Assembly: GCA_033763895.1 (NCBI GenBank)
Contig: JANRJQ010000010.1
Span: 686,146-750,145, forward strand
Length of the DNA: 64,000 bases
Direction of reading: 5' to 3'
Source: Chloroherpetonaceae bacterium
GTDB lineage: Bacteria; Bacteroidota; Chlorobiia; Chlorobiales; Thermochlorobacteraceae
In this document: positions 35,078-44,542 of the stretch, one piece after another
Numbering within the stretch: position 1 is the stretch's first letter
Layout of the letters: every line of letters starts with the position of its first letter
Notes under the pieces: generated by a model
What the model was told of the DNA's origin: nothing
The model's database searches: none
What the model saw: only the letters and a program-made list of their open reading frames with translations
Program-made: the position numbers and the translations under genes

Positions 35078-36169
35078 TTATTTCACCAACAATTGCCATT
35101 CTTCTTCTGTCAACACGCGTTTACCTGAAACATTCTGAAGCGAGGCTTCTTTTTCAAAGTAAGCGATTCGTGCTTCGGGTGAAGGGTGTGTCGAGAGGAA
35201 TGACCCCCAATCAAGGGCATTTTCAGTATTCTTAATTTTTTTGAAAAGGGTTGCTAAGCCGGAGATATCGTAACCGATTGATTTCAAGGTCGTAACCGCA
35301 AATTCATCCGCCTCGGTTTCGTCAGCCCTGCTGTAGCTAAGATCAAGCAAACCGCCTGCTTGTTGGATTAAGATTGCAGAGAGGCCTGTGACATCGCCGA
35401 AAATCAACGCGTATAGAATTAAAAAAAGTGAAGCACGAGCGACTTTTTTTAGGCTATGTTTTTTATAAATGTGGCCGGCTTCATGCGCAAGAAGTCCTAA
35501 TAATTCAGGCTCCCGTTCCATCTCTTTAAGAATTCCGCGATAAACAACAATTGTGCCACCCGGAAGTGCAAACGCGTTTTTTATATTCTTTTCAGCGATA
35601 ACAATCTTAAAATGCCTTGAGCTATCCGGAGAAAGTGAACCCACAAAGGCTTCGCATTTTGACATTAGCGTTTTTGTTGCGAAGGAGGTATCAATCTCAA
35701 ATTCACTTGAAACCTGCTCATATGCTGCTTTGCCCAAGGCTTCTTCTGCTTCTTGCGGAATCAATTCCGCTACGCCGAGAGAAATCCAATCAATTCCAAG
35801 CGTAAAAAATAGTACAATAAAAAGAATGATACTGATACCTATTGCAATAGCAGGTTTGAACCCTAAATCGATGTAATCGCCTTTTCGGGTATAGCCGTAA
35901 GTGTTAAGGAGATTGAGAAGTTCACTGTCGTTACAGCGAGCAATCGGGAGCGTTCCATACTCTCGCTTTAGGATTGGAAAATCAAAGAGAATGTCGCCAT
36001 TAGGGTGGGTTTCGCGAATTCTAAATTCGCCGATAAAAAACTCTCGCTCGAATGTGTTGGATTTAACCCAAAGTCCTGAGCGGCTAAGCCTTGCCGAGAC
36101 ACGCTCAACAGGGCTGCTTTCACTGACTTGAAAATAAAGCGACGATTCCCAAATCCCTTCTCGAATCAT
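35078..36169 (-). CDS. M48-family membrane metalloprotease
   Basis: A 363-residue zinc protease. One transmembrane helix at about 106-124 follows a 100-residue N-terminal domain of unknown type. The catalytic motif is LLAHEAGHIYKKHS (H229, E230, H233), with the third ligand in ADETEADEFA. It resembles BepA/LoiP and HtpX-related proteases that work on envelope proteins. Last gene of a minus-strand unit behind the corrinoid adenosyltransferase (9-base gap), so it is transcribed with B12 genes although a role in B12 use is not apparent. Confidence 0.85.
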   Translation of the reverse strand: MIREGIWESSLYFQVSESSPVERVSARLSRSGLWVKSNTFEREFFIGEFRIRETHPNGDILFDFPILKREYGTLPIARCNDSELLNLLNTYGYTRKGDYIDLGFKPAIAIGISIILFIVLFFTLGIDWISLGVAELIPQEAEEALGKAAYEQVSSEFEIDTSFATKTLMSKCEAFVGSLSPDSSRHFKIVIAEKNIKNAFALPGGTIVVYRGILKEMEREPELLGLLAHEAGHIYKKHSLKKVARASLFLILYALIFGDVTGLSAILIQQAGGLLDLSYSRADETEADEFAVTTLKSIGYDISGLATLFKKIKNTENALDWGSFLSTHPSPEARIAYFEKEASLQNVSGKRVLTEEEWQLLVK

Positions 36170-36178
36170 ATCCTTCTC

Positions 36179-36739
36179 TTAAAATTCGATGCCAAGCCGT
36201 GCTGGAACTCCTTTATCGAAGTAGTGCTTGACTTTTCGCATTTCGGTAATGAGGTCAGCTTTTTCTTCAATTTCCGGCCAAACCTTATGGCCAGAGATCA
36301 CCAATTCGCAGGGACGCCCTTTCGCTTCATAAAGGGAGATGATTTCCATCAATTCCTCTTCTTTAATCAAATGATAAGCCACGGCTGCAAGACCTTCATC
36401 CATAATCAAAAGATCGATTGTGGATTCGCTTAGCAGGCGCTTCGCTTCGGCAAGCCCTCGTTTTGCTTCACGAAAATCTTCATCTTGATTCTTAAATCGA
36501 AAAGTACCATCAGGCATCATGCGTTCGCAGCCTGTTGGATAAAGCTCAATTGGATATCCGTCTGTCTTTAATTTTCGAAGAATGAAACGCTCGGAGTAGT
36601 GTTCATTTTCGCCGTCAAACCCTTTGTCGAATTGGATAATTGCCACTTTTTTTCCGGCGCCAAGTGCGCGTATGGCAAGGCCCATCACCGAAGTGGTTTT
36701 TCCTTTTCCAAAGCCGTAATAAAGATGAATAAAACTCAT
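36179..36739 (-). CDS. cobO: Cob(I)yrinic acid a,c-diamide adenosyltransferase (CobO/BtuR)
   Basis: Transfers the adenosyl group of ATP to cob(I)alamin or cob(I)inamide to give the coenzyme form. The 186-residue protein begins with the unusual P-loop YYGFGKGKTTSVMGLAIRALG (the order is like BtuR/CobA), has LLIMDEGLAAV in place of the common LDEINYA motif, VISGHKVWPEIEEKADLITEMR, and the family C terminus KGVPARLGIEF. It follows the TonB receptor gene by 9 bases, linking uptake of corrinoids with adenosylation. Confidence 0.9.
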   Translation of the reverse strand: MSFIHLYYGFGKGKTTSVMGLAIRALGAGKKVAIIQFDKGFDGENEHYSERFILRKLKTDGYPIELYPTGCERMMPDGTFRFKNQDEDFREAKRGLAEAKRLLSESTIDLLIMDEGLAAVAYHLIKEEELMEIISLYEAKGRPCELVISGHKVWPEIEEKADLITEMRKVKHYFDKGVPARLGIEF

Positions 36740-36748
36740 ATGACTGTA

Positions 36749-38785
36749 TTAAAACGATAGTTCATAAATGATTCTTGCATTTCGAGGAGGCATTGGGAAT
36801 GAGCGAATGATGACATAATTCTCTGAGAAAACGTTTCGAATGTCAGTAATAAGCTTGTGTTTTAGAAACTCGGTCACAAATTCATACGAGAGTGTGATAT
36901 CAAAAAGAGAATAGGATGGAAGAAAATTTGATTGTGAATTTTCAGGAAGTGAAAATCGATAACCGCTTTGGGACACTGATGAATGCAATGAAAAATTTTG
37001 ATACTTGAGAAACAAACGCAAATTAAATGAATGAAAAGGAATATAGGGTAGTTGAGAATTAAAAGTAGGGGAATTCTCGGTTTTGTCTTTGACCGATTGA
37101 TACGAGTAATTGATCTCGATTTCCGATTCAAAAAGTTCAAGTGGAAACACGCGTAAACGGATGCCGGTTTCGATGCCAGTAGAAAGTGATTGCCCGACAT
37201 TTTGTACCGACCAATTAAACGCATCTCGAGGAATAGATATGATTTTATCATCGGAATTAATAAGATACCCGTCAATATAAGTTTCAAAGTCAAGCTTTGC
37301 CGGTTGATAAGCCAAGGCATAGCGAATCCCAAGATTTAATTGGCCAGCAATCTCAGGGCGAAGATTGGGATTGCCGACTCTCGTGAAATAGCGTTCGTTG
37401 ATACTGGGTAACCTTAAGTTTCGACTGTAAGTCGCGCTGATTTTTAATGTGGTGGTTGGAATCGTATATCCAAGCGATAGAGAATAGGCAAACGCTTGAA
37501 AAAGACTTGTATGAGAAGCTGTGATTTCAGTTTCCGTTCGACGGTCACTTAAACTTTGAAATGATAAACTTGTGATGAAGTCAAGGCGATCGAATCGGCT
37601 CTGCACGATTATTCCGAGCGTAGCTTGTGAGCGATTGATTTGATCAAATTCCGGAAGCGTGGTAGAAAGAAAATTTTCTAACCAATCGGCACTTAACGAA
37701 GCTTCCACCGCTGAAATACCGTTCATAGAGAAAAGGGTTTTGGAGAGCGAACCGCCCCCATACAATCCAATAAGGTTGTACCGATCATCGACACCCCCTG
37801 TGACCAATGCATTCGGATCACGAAAAAGCGTTTGATGAAACTCTGCTTTCCCGGAGAGTTTTAGTAGTGCGTCTGTAAATACATCATGTGAATAGTTGAA
37901 TTGAAGAAATGAATCGATGTTTTTTAACCTTTGAGCCGAATTTTCTTCATTTCCAATAATGGCGGCATTTGGAAGGCCTCGGTCTGAAAGGAATGTAAAT
38001 GCAGTAAGAGCATAATCGCTTTTGCCCTCGGAAAGAAGGCGATTCTTAAAAAGTTTTGCTTCTATTCGTAGTGATTGAAGATCGGAATTCTGCCGTTCAA
38101 AGAGGGTTTGATTTTCAGAAAGGTAAGTGTAGCGGCCACTGGCCGAAATATACTCTGAGGAGAAATTTATTTGCCCAATGTCATTCAAAGACTTTCTGAT
38201 TTCTCCTCCGAGTCTTTTTTCTCCGAAAGCACCAACAAGCAGTTGAATTTTGCCGGTTGAAAATAGCGTTTTCTTTGGTAAAGGAGAAGATTCTAAATTG
38301 AGCACACTGCTTACCGGAAGGGCTATAGCAGGGGAATTAAGAGATTCATTTCCCGCTTGTGAAAGGGAAATTTTTGAAATCGATTGAATCGAAAGTCTTC
38401 CCAAATCAATTTGACCCGTTTGGTTATCCGTGAATGGAATTCCATCGTAAAGAACCATTGTGTGATTTGAGGAAAGTCCACGCAGCGATAGGGTTTTGAA
38501 TCCACCGATTCCCCCATAGTCTCGGAGAAAAGCCCCACGAAAAAAACGAACCGCGTCTGAAACGGATTGAGGTGAAAAGCGCATAAAGTCTTTCGCGGAA
38601 AGTTCTTGAAATGGAAGCAGTGATGAAATTTCTTGAGAAAGCCTTGTTTCTTCAACTAACTTTTCCTTTGATTCAAAAGCTTTAAGTGTATCAACCGGTT
38701 TCTTAGGCTCACCCACTTGAGCATCAAGGGGGATGTTTAACATCAAGACAAGAAGGAAAAGAGGAACTGTATTTTTCAAAATCAC
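36749..38785 (-). CDS. btuB: TonB-dependent outer membrane receptor, BtuB-like
   Basis: Outer-membrane receptor of 678 residues with a signal peptide (residues 1-22). The plug domain includes FSPQSVSDAVRFFRGAFLRDYGG and LSLRGLSSNHTMVLYDGIPFTDNQTGQ (VxxRGLxxxxxxVLxDGIP). The barrel has the TonB-receptor pattern INERYF and RVGNPNLRPE, and ends in an aromatic residue (YELSF). The cobalamin substrate is inferred from the adenosyltransferase gene 9 bases downstream. No B12 riboswitch is visible in the short gap before it. Only a 47-base gap separates it from the large barrel gene, so both may be in one operon. Confidence 0.82.
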   Translation of the reverse strand: MILKNTVPLFLLVLMLNIPLDAQVGEPKKPVDTLKAFESKEKLVEETRLSQEISSLLPFQELSAKDFMRFSPQSVSDAVRFFRGAFLRDYGGIGGFKTLSLRGLSSNHTMVLYDGIPFTDNQTGQIDLGRLSIQSISKISLSQAGNESLNSPAIALPVSSVLNLESSPLPKKTLFSTGKIQLLVGAFGEKRLGGEIRKSLNDIGQINFSSEYISASGRYTYLSENQTLFERQNSDLQSLRIEAKLFKNRLLSEGKSDYALTAFTFLSDRGLPNAAIIGNEENSAQRLKNIDSFLQFNYSHDVFTDALLKLSGKAEFHQTLFRDPNALVTGGVDDRYNLIGLYGGGSLSKTLFSMNGISAVEASLSADWLENFLSTTLPEFDQINRSQATLGIIVQSRFDRLDFITSLSFQSLSDRRTETEITASHTSLFQAFAYSLSLGYTIPTTTLKISATYSRNLRLPSINERYFTRVGNPNLRPEIAGQLNLGIRYALAYQPAKLDFETYIDGYLINSDDKIISIPRDAFNWSVQNVGQSLSTGIETGIRLRVFPLELFESEIEINYSYQSVKDKTENSPTFNSQLPYIPFHSFNLRLFLKYQNFSLHSSVSQSGYRFSLPENSQSNFLPSYSLFDITLSYEFVTEFLKHKLITDIRNVFSENYVIIRSFPMPPRNARIIYELSF

Positions 38786-38832
38786 TTTTATTGGTTGTCA
38801 AATTTTTAGAGGTAAGTGTGAAAACTTTTTGC

Positions 38833-41448
38833 TTAAAAGGTAAAACCAATTGCGGAGTAGAATCCTACAAACTCTCTTGAACCGCCAAGTGTAAAACTTA
38901 GAACAGAGTTAGCGTCAACAAAAGCAAGCCAGAAACCACCGCCAAAACCGGGATGCCATAAAGACGAGGTTTCATTCTCAAGATAAACACGCCCGGTTTC
39001 AGCAAAAGAAATTAGCCCAAAATCGGTAGGAACAATAAAAGCAAATCGAAAAAGCTTTTGCCGCCACTCTGCTGCAAATACTAGAGATTCATTTCCCAAA
39101 AAGCGTTGCTGGTCGAACCCTCGAATGCTTCGCTTTCCCCCTACGGAAGCGAGTTCAAAAAACGGCGCATCGCCAATCACCTTTTCATGAGTTGCCCGCA
39201 TTGCAAAAACATCTCCGCTATTAAACATCGAAAAATAAATTCTCAAATCCGTACGAAACTTTGAAACCCAAGTCCTTGCTCCAAAAATGTTTGGAATCGA
39301 TGAAAAGGAACTCTCAAATAAAATCCCATTTGTTGGGTTGAGCGTTTGATTTCGGCTATCATAAATCATCGTGGCGTTCGCTTTAAGAAGAAAAAGATCG
39401 CGAGAGCCATAAGTATTGGAAATGAAAAGAAGCTTGGTTGTTGCATCGTCCTCGTCCGGTTCTGAGAACACAAATTTACTTTCAAGCCCAATCTTTAACC
39501 GAAGTTGATCAAAAAGTTTGAAATAACATCCGTTGTATAAACTATAATGAGTTTGGCGAGCTAAGTAATGCCGTGATTCATCAAGTGAATCAGAAAAAAC
39601 CGTTTCATTTCCTACGCCATAAAAGCGGATCACTTCAAGCTGAGATGCACGCGCAATGCTTTCAAAGCCGAGGTTTCCCTTTTCACCAAATGCAAAGGGT
39701 GAGTCAAAAGTAACATCAAGCACGCCGCGCGTTGTTGATGGTGAATAGGCAGCGGAGATTGAAAGTGAGGATTGGTACGGGATTTTTTGAAACCCATAGG
39801 TGATGAGATTGGGCTTATATCCCAAGATGATTCCATATTCAGAAGCATATCGAAACACCAAATCGAACCACCACTGTGAACCGAAATCTCTTGGAGGATT
39901 TTTAAAGTTCAAACTATCGAGCGGAAAATCAATAACCTTAATATTGCTTCGGTTCAAATATCTTTTTTCTGACCCAGTGAGAATATCATTTTTTCCTGCG
40001 TGGCAAATGGTTTCAACTTTTGCATTGCATTGTATGGAATCCTTTCCACCTTCGGTTAATACTCGAATGCGAATTGGAGTTTGAAACCCGTTGATGCTCA
40101 CGATATCATCACCTTCTCCTAAATGAATTCGCACTTCGCTCGTTTCTTTTGGATAAAACTGGCGGTAGAAAATAATAGAAGAATCGATGCTGCCATTTTT
40201 TTTGAGTCGATACCCCTTAACACGTATGCTGCCGTCGCTTTCGACAAAGATATCAAAGCGTTCTTTTTTTTGGCTTCCGTACACTTCCGCTTCTTCAGCC
40301 ATCAAGAGGTAATAATCGTCGCTTAAAGACTTTAATTTTTTTCGACGTTCTAATAGCGATGTCAAAATCCATTCCCCTGATTGCTTGTAGATTGTATTGG
40401 GTAACATTTTAACAGCAATTCGAATAGAATCTTCTTTAAGGGTTTCAAGGAAGGAGGCCGTTACAGAATCCCACTTCGCTCGAGATAAACTGCCATATAA
40501 CCGCCGATCCATATATCTGCCCGACCAAGTGGCAAAATTTGCGGAAGGAAAATCAGAACCAAAGCTTTTGATTTGAGGCAAAATCTGGGTGCCAACCCAA
40601 GGGAGAATGCCGTCGTATCTTGCAAAGGCTTGATCACGATCTTGGGGAATCGCTTGCCAAGTTTTAATCCCGGTACTCGTTGTAATTCGAGAAAACTTCC
40701 ATTGCCCCACATGCCGATCCCAGTCCCCCATAAAAACATCAAGAAGCCTTACCCTGAGAAGTGCTGCAGCATCGACCTGATCCTCAGAATCCTTTTCGAG
40801 CTTTTTCAAAAGACCAATGGTGTCTTCGATTTTTTCAATTGTTTCAAAATCCTCGCCTTCTCCTTCAAGACCTTTTGGATTCAATTCCAATGTTCCCAAA
40901 AGCCCAGCGAACATTGTGCGATACTCTCCAAGGATAGAATCATCGGGCATCACATATAGCTCCGGCGGAGAGGAAAGAATACCCAGCTGTTTTTGAAACG
41001 ACGATGAAATAAAAATTGAATATGGAAATGAAGCGCTGATTTGATCCTGTACCACATCGGCAGCAAGCCCGAGTCGAAGCTCTTCTGACAAGACTTTTTT
41101 CGGATCTTTATTCAACGAGCGAAATTTGTATCGAAGACCGTTTGCTCCAATAAAATGAAGGGTTTTGGTTTGTAAACCACCACCAAGCTTAAGTGGTCTT
41201 AATCCTCCGGAAAGGGTATCAAGGCGAAGAACTTTTACCCACAAAGGGGTTCCCCAAGCCAAACGCCAATGGCTTCCTAAGAAAAACTCTCCAAACCCAG
41301 AAATGGAATAATCAGGCGAAGCCGCAAGATACAAGGAGTCAACGCGTGACTGAGCCTTCGTGACGCCTAAAACAGGAATTAGAAAATGCGTAATGCAAAG
41401 TAAAAAGATGAAACGAACTGCGGTTCGAAAGGCGGTTGTTTTTTTCAC
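38833..41448 (-). CDS. Kinase-like domain fused to BamA/TamA-type outer membrane barrel
   Basis: An 871-residue exported protein with a GTG start and signal peptide (about 1-32). Residues 85-290 look like a Fam20/HipA-class kinase: glycine-rich GGGLQT followed by LRYKFRS (K108), a hinge-like PPELYVMPDD, catalytic GDWDRHVGQW (D244) and metal-site IPQDRDQAF (D270). The middle (about 405-510) is a beta-rich region with GEGDDIVSI. From about 530 the chain reads as a beta-barrel of the bacterial surface antigen (D15) family, with GGKRSIRGFDQQRFLGNES as its signature and a final aromatic. It may phosphorylate a surface or periplasmic target; activity is inference. Related Bacteroidota proteins exist, often with extra domains. 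Confidence 0.7.
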   Translation of the reverse strand: MKKTTAFRTAVRFIFLLCITHFLIPVLGVTKAQSRVDSLYLAASPDYSISGFGEFFLGSHWRLAWGTPLWVKVLRLDTLSGGLRPLKLGGGLQTKTLHFIGANGLRYKFRSLNKDPKKVLSEELRLGLAADVVQDQISASFPYSIFISSSFQKQLGILSSPPELYVMPDDSILGEYRTMFAGLLGTLELNPKGLEGEGEDFETIEKIEDTIGLLKKLEKDSEDQVDAAALLRVRLLDVFMGDWDRHVGQWKFSRITTSTGIKTWQAIPQDRDQAFARYDGILPWVGTQILPQIKSFGSDFPSANFATWSGRYMDRRLYGSLSRAKWDSVTASFLETLKEDSIRIAVKMLPNTIYKQSGEWILTSLLERRKKLKSLSDDYYLLMAEEAEVYGSQKKERFDIFVESDGSIRVKGYRLKKNGSIDSSIIFYRQFYPKETSEVRIHLGEGDDIVSINGFQTPIRIRVLTEGGKDSIQCNAKVETICHAGKNDILTGSEKRYLNRSNIKVIDFPLDSLNFKNPPRDFGSQWWFDLVFRYASEYGIILGYKPNLITYGFQKIPYQSSLSISAAYSPSTTRGVLDVTFDSPFAFGEKGNLGFESIARASQLEVIRFYGVGNETVFSDSLDESRHYLARQTHYSLYNGCYFKLFDQLRLKIGLESKFVFSEPDEDDATTKLLFISNTYGSRDLFLLKANATMIYDSRNQTLNPTNGILFESSFSSIPNIFGARTWVSKFRTDLRIYFSMFNSGDVFAMRATHEKVIGDAPFFELASVGGKRSIRGFDQQRFLGNESLVFAAEWRQKLFRFAFIVPTDFGLISFAETGRVYLENETSSLWHPGFGGGFWLAFVDANSVLSFTLGGSREFVGFYSAIGFTF

Positions 41449-41458
41449 GTGAAATTGT

Positions 41459-41480
41459 ATTCAATTCACATCAATTGAAT
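41459..41480. promoter_or_regulatory. Inverted repeat between divergent genes
   Basis: ATTCAATT, six bases, AATTGAAT in the gap between the divergent kinase/barrel gene and the VWA gene, 11 bases before the former's start. It could be an operator or part of an AT-rich promoter. Low confidence. Confidence 0.25.
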
Positions 41481-41592
41481 TTGATATGTATAGACAAATT
41501 TATGACATTTCTTTTACTCCTTCCCGACAACTTCAAATCCCTTTATCCGCAAATTGGATTGTCTTTCAATAACAATCTAAACCAAAGAAAAA

Positions 41593-43464
41593 ATGAGAAA
41601 TCCAATGAGTTCATCGAAAAGGAAACAAGTTTTCCATTCTTTATTCGCCAGTTTTGCACTTGCCTTAATTCTTGGCAGCCTTTCTGCCTTATGGTTAAGT
41701 TCCTGTGAATCAAAAGAAGAAGAACCGATCGTAACAAGAAAGGCTGTAGAAATTGAAGGTACGGCAACTGTTCCTCCCCCCCCGATTCTGACGGAAATTC
41801 CTCCGGCACCTCCATCCGGAAGTCAGGTTCAAGAAACACAATCGATGGGCATTGCAGAAGGTGAAGAAGATTTAGGTTTTTCATCTGTTGATGGCATATC
41901 AAGTCAACCCGCAATGGGAATGGGCGGCTTAAGTACCACTATTGGCTTAGGGGGGGCAAAAGGTTCAGGCCAAATAGGATATTCCCGAAAAATGGCAATG
42001 CAACAAGGGCAAAAGTTTAATACTGAAAATTATTCACCTATTGCAGAAAATGGATTTAAGGAGACGATAAATGATCCGCTTTCTACTTTTAGCATCGATG
42101 TCGATCGCGCTTCATACAGCAACATTCGCCGCTTTATCGAGATGGGTTCAAAACCACCGAAGGATGCCGTGAGAATTGAGGAAATGGTCAATTACTTTTC
42201 TTATGATTACCCTCAACCAAAAGAACATGACCCGTTTAGCATTTCAACAGAGATCTCTGACTGTCCTTGGAACAAAGAGCACAAGTTGCTTCACATCGGT
42301 TTGCAGGGGAAGAAAATTCCAACACAATCCTTACCTCCTTCAAATTTGGTTTTTCTCTTGGATGTGTCAGGCTCAATGGAAGATGAAAACAAATTGCCTT
42401 TAGTAAGATCATCAATAAAAATGCTGGTTGAAAATCTGAGGGAGGAAGATTTGGTCTCGATTGTTGTCTATGCCGGGAGTGCCGGCGTTGTACTTGAACC
42501 AACTTCAGGAAGTCAGAAGCGTAAAATCACGGAATCCCTTGATCGCTTGCAAGCCGGCGGGTCAACAGCCGGAGGCGAAGGAATTCAATTGGCATATAAA
42601 CTTGCCAAACGAAATTTCAAACCTAACGGGAATAATCGAGTCATACTAGCGACCGATGGTGATTTTAATGTCGGTGTATCAAGCGATGGCGATCTTGTTC
42701 AAATGATTGAGGCAAAAAGAAAGGAAGGCATCTTTCTAACCGTTCTCGGTTTTGGAATGGGAAATTATAAAGATTCAAAACTTGAACTTTTGGCAAATAA
42801 AGGCAATGGAAATTATGGCTACATCGATCGGCTCTCGGAGGCTAAAAAAATGCTTGTTTCTGAATTTGGTGGTACACTATTCACGATAGCGAAGGATGTG
42901 AAGATTCAAATTGAGTTTAATCCTGCAAAAGTGGCCTCCTATCGATTAATCGGATATGAAAATCGCCTTTTGAATAAAGAAGATTTTAATGATGATCGTA
43001 AAGATGCCGGGGAAATCGGTGCAGGACATACCGTAACAGCACTTTATGAGATTGTTCCTCTAACAGGAAAACGTGAAGGGACTTCCCCGAAAGTTGATCC
43101 TTTGAAGTATCAAACGAATGGGGTTGTGAAGAATGAGAATATCAGTGTGGAATGGGCAACCGTGAAATTTCGCTACAAAGCACCTAATGGGGAAGTCAGT
43201 CAACTAATTGCTAGGTCAGTCACCGGAAAACCCGTTGAGTTTGAGGCGGCATCTGAAAATCTTCGGTTTGCGTCAGCAGTTGTAATGTTTGGAATGCAAT
43301 TAAGAGACTCCGAATTCCTTGGAACCACGAGCTCAGAATCGATTGTTCGAATTGCAAAAAATGCAACAGGCGTTGATCGCGAAGGGTATCGAAAAGAGTT
43401 TTTACGACTCGTTAATTTGGCTCACAGCTTTAGGGTTCAATCGGTATCAAGAGGAGAAGAATAA
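41593..43464 (+). CDS. VWA-domain lipoprotein (YfbK family)
   Basis: A 623-residue exported protein: signal with lipobox LSSC near residue 38, then a low-complexity Pro-rich linker (VPPPPILTEIPPAPP) and a Gly/Met-rich segment. The N-terminal VWF-associated region DPLSTFSIDVDRASYSNIRRF leads to a VWA domain with a complete MIDAS: DVSGSM, the GGSTAGG threonine and ATDGDFN. The C-terminal part matches the YfbK/DUF3520 type. Members of this family are Mg-dependent adhesion or scaffolding proteins of the periplasm; partner unknown. A strong hairpin follows. Confidence 0.88.
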   Translation: MRNPMSSSKRKQVFHSLFASFALALILGSLSALWLSSCESKEEEPIVTRKAVEIEGTATVPPPPILTEIPPAPPSGSQVQETQSMGIAEGEEDLGFSSVDGISSQPAMGMGGLSTTIGLGGAKGSGQIGYSRKMAMQQGQKFNTENYSPIAENGFKETINDPLSTFSIDVDRASYSNIRRFIEMGSKPPKDAVRIEEMVNYFSYDYPQPKEHDPFSISTEISDCPWNKEHKLLHIGLQGKKIPTQSLPPSNLVFLLDVSGSMEDENKLPLVRSSIKMLVENLREEDLVSIVVYAGSAGVVLEPTSGSQKRKITESLDRLQAGGSTAGGEGIQLAYKLAKRNFKPNGNNRVILATDGDFNVGVSSDGDLVQMIEAKRKEGIFLTVLGFGMGNYKDSKLELLANKGNGNYGYIDRLSEAKKMLVSEFGGTLFTIAKDVKIQIEFNPAKVASYRLIGYENRLLNKEDFNDDRKDAGEIGAGHTVTALYEIVPLTGKREGTSPKVDPLKYQTNGVVKNENISVEWATVKFRYKAPNGEVSQLIARSVTGKPVEFEAASENLRFASAVVMFGMQLRDSEFLGTTSSESIVRIAKNATGVDREGYRKEFLRLVNLAHSFRVQSVSRGEE

Positions 43465-43479
43465 ATGGATTAAGAAACT

Positions 43480-43506
43480 AAAAAAGCCCGTTATTCGGGC
43501 TTTTTC
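43480..43506. terminator. Bidirectional terminator
   Basis: Stem AAAAAGCCCG / CGGGCTTTTT with a TTATT loop between the VWA gene and the convergent hydrolase gene. Confidence 0.88.
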
Positions 43507-43523
43507 AGTTGATGACATTTTTC

Positions 43524-44423
43524 TTAATAATTTGAAATTGAATTGTAGAATTTAGCGAGTTCGGCTGCGAAGCCCTTTGTATCCTCAAGCATTGGTAAAT
43601 GGCCAAGATTTGAAAATCGGCTAAAAGCAGTTCTTGCGGAGCTTTTTGTTGAACGTACTTGAAAGAGTGTTGTCATCCCTTCGGGTGGAATCGTTTTATC
43701 TTCATCACCAACACATAAATGCATTGGTGCCTCATATTGAATCAGATGTGATTCATATAAAGCAAGAATTTTAGGGTCAAGCGATGCCATTCCGACAGCA
43801 ACAGTTGTATCGCTATCGGTATTCATAAAATCATTTACTACAATCCGCTCATATTGTTGTGGAATTGGTTGAGAGGTCGCTTTGCGAATAAAAGACTTTT
43901 GGAAGAACTCAAGATTAAAGAGCCATTTGAGCGAAATGCTTGTATTAATAAATGCACTAAGAATGCTCATTTGGATTGGGCTATACTTAAAAATGCCGCA
44001 AGCTATGATGGTTAAGGAATCTGTTTTAGACTTTAACCTTCGTTGCTGAAGCGCATAAGGAATTCCCGCTGCAATTATCGAACCCATTGAATGACCTACA
44101 ATATGAAGTGGCGTGGATACTCCCAATTGTAATGATTCGATTAAATCGCACGATTCATCGATGAAATCAGAAATTTGAATTTTTTTATCTGAGTTCTGTA
44201 CCGATTTTCGTCGCGTGGAACCGGTTCCACTATGGTCATGCGTAATAAAGCGGAATGGTGCCTTGAGAAAATTTGGTAGCTCTTGACATAAAGGTTGCCA
44301 ATACTGAGAGGATAACGCCCATCCGTTAACAAATAATATGGTCGGCTGAGAGGTCGAACCGGCCTTATCGGAAAGTGAATCGGAGTAATAGAGCTCCGTT
44401 CCGTTTAGCGATAAGAAGCTCAT
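43524..44423 (-). CDS. Alpha/beta hydrolase
   Basis: A 299-residue soluble alpha/beta hydrolase with the oxyanion strand ILFVNGWALSSQYW near residue 30, nucleophile elbow GHSMGSII (Ser about residue 112), acid in GDEDKTIPPEG and histidine in NLGHLPMLED. No signal peptide is seen. The substrate is unknown. It is transcribed away from the desaturase and probably stands alone. Confidence 0.83.
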   Translation of the reverse strand: MSFLSLNGTELYYSDSLSDKAGSTSQPTILFVNGWALSSQYWQPLCQELPNFLKAPFRFITHDHSGTGSTRRKSVQNSDKKIQISDFIDESCDLIESLQLGVSTPLHIVGHSMGSIIAAGIPYALQQRRLKSKTDSLTIIACGIFKYSPIQMSILSAFINTSISLKWLFNLEFFQKSFIRKATSQPIPQQYERIVVNDFMNTDSDTTVAVGMASLDPKILALYESHLIQYEAPMHLCVGDEDKTIPPEGMTTLFQVRSTKSSARTAFSRFSNLGHLPMLEDTKGFAAELAKFYNSISNY

Positions 44424-44504
44424 CGTAATTTTTTTATTTCAAACGCGCTTCCAAAGAGCGTTGAAAATCAAGAAAAAGAAATTGATATAGTACAAGCGGA
44501 GTGC

Positions 44505-44542
44505 TTTTGAATCAAATGCTTTTGATTCCATTGAATCAAAAA
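44505..44542. repeat. Short repeats of a GAATCAAA motif
   Basis: Within 38 bases, TTTTGAATCAAA, TTTTGATTC and TTGAATCAAAA appear: two direct copies with an inverted copy between them. They lie in the 289-base gap between the alpha/beta hydrolase start and the desaturase stop, 82 bases upstream of the hydrolase ATG. This could be an operator array for the hydrolase. The rest of the gap shows no gene. Confidence 0.3.

Noticed and set aside
40573-40959. 128-codon plus-strand frame within the kinase/barrel gene
   Set aside because: Antisense, no recognisable domain.
41449-41592. Cobalamin riboswitch upstream of the kinase/barrel and B12 genes
   Set aside because: Looked for a B12 box (GCCACTG) and paired regions and saw none; a model search was not possible here.
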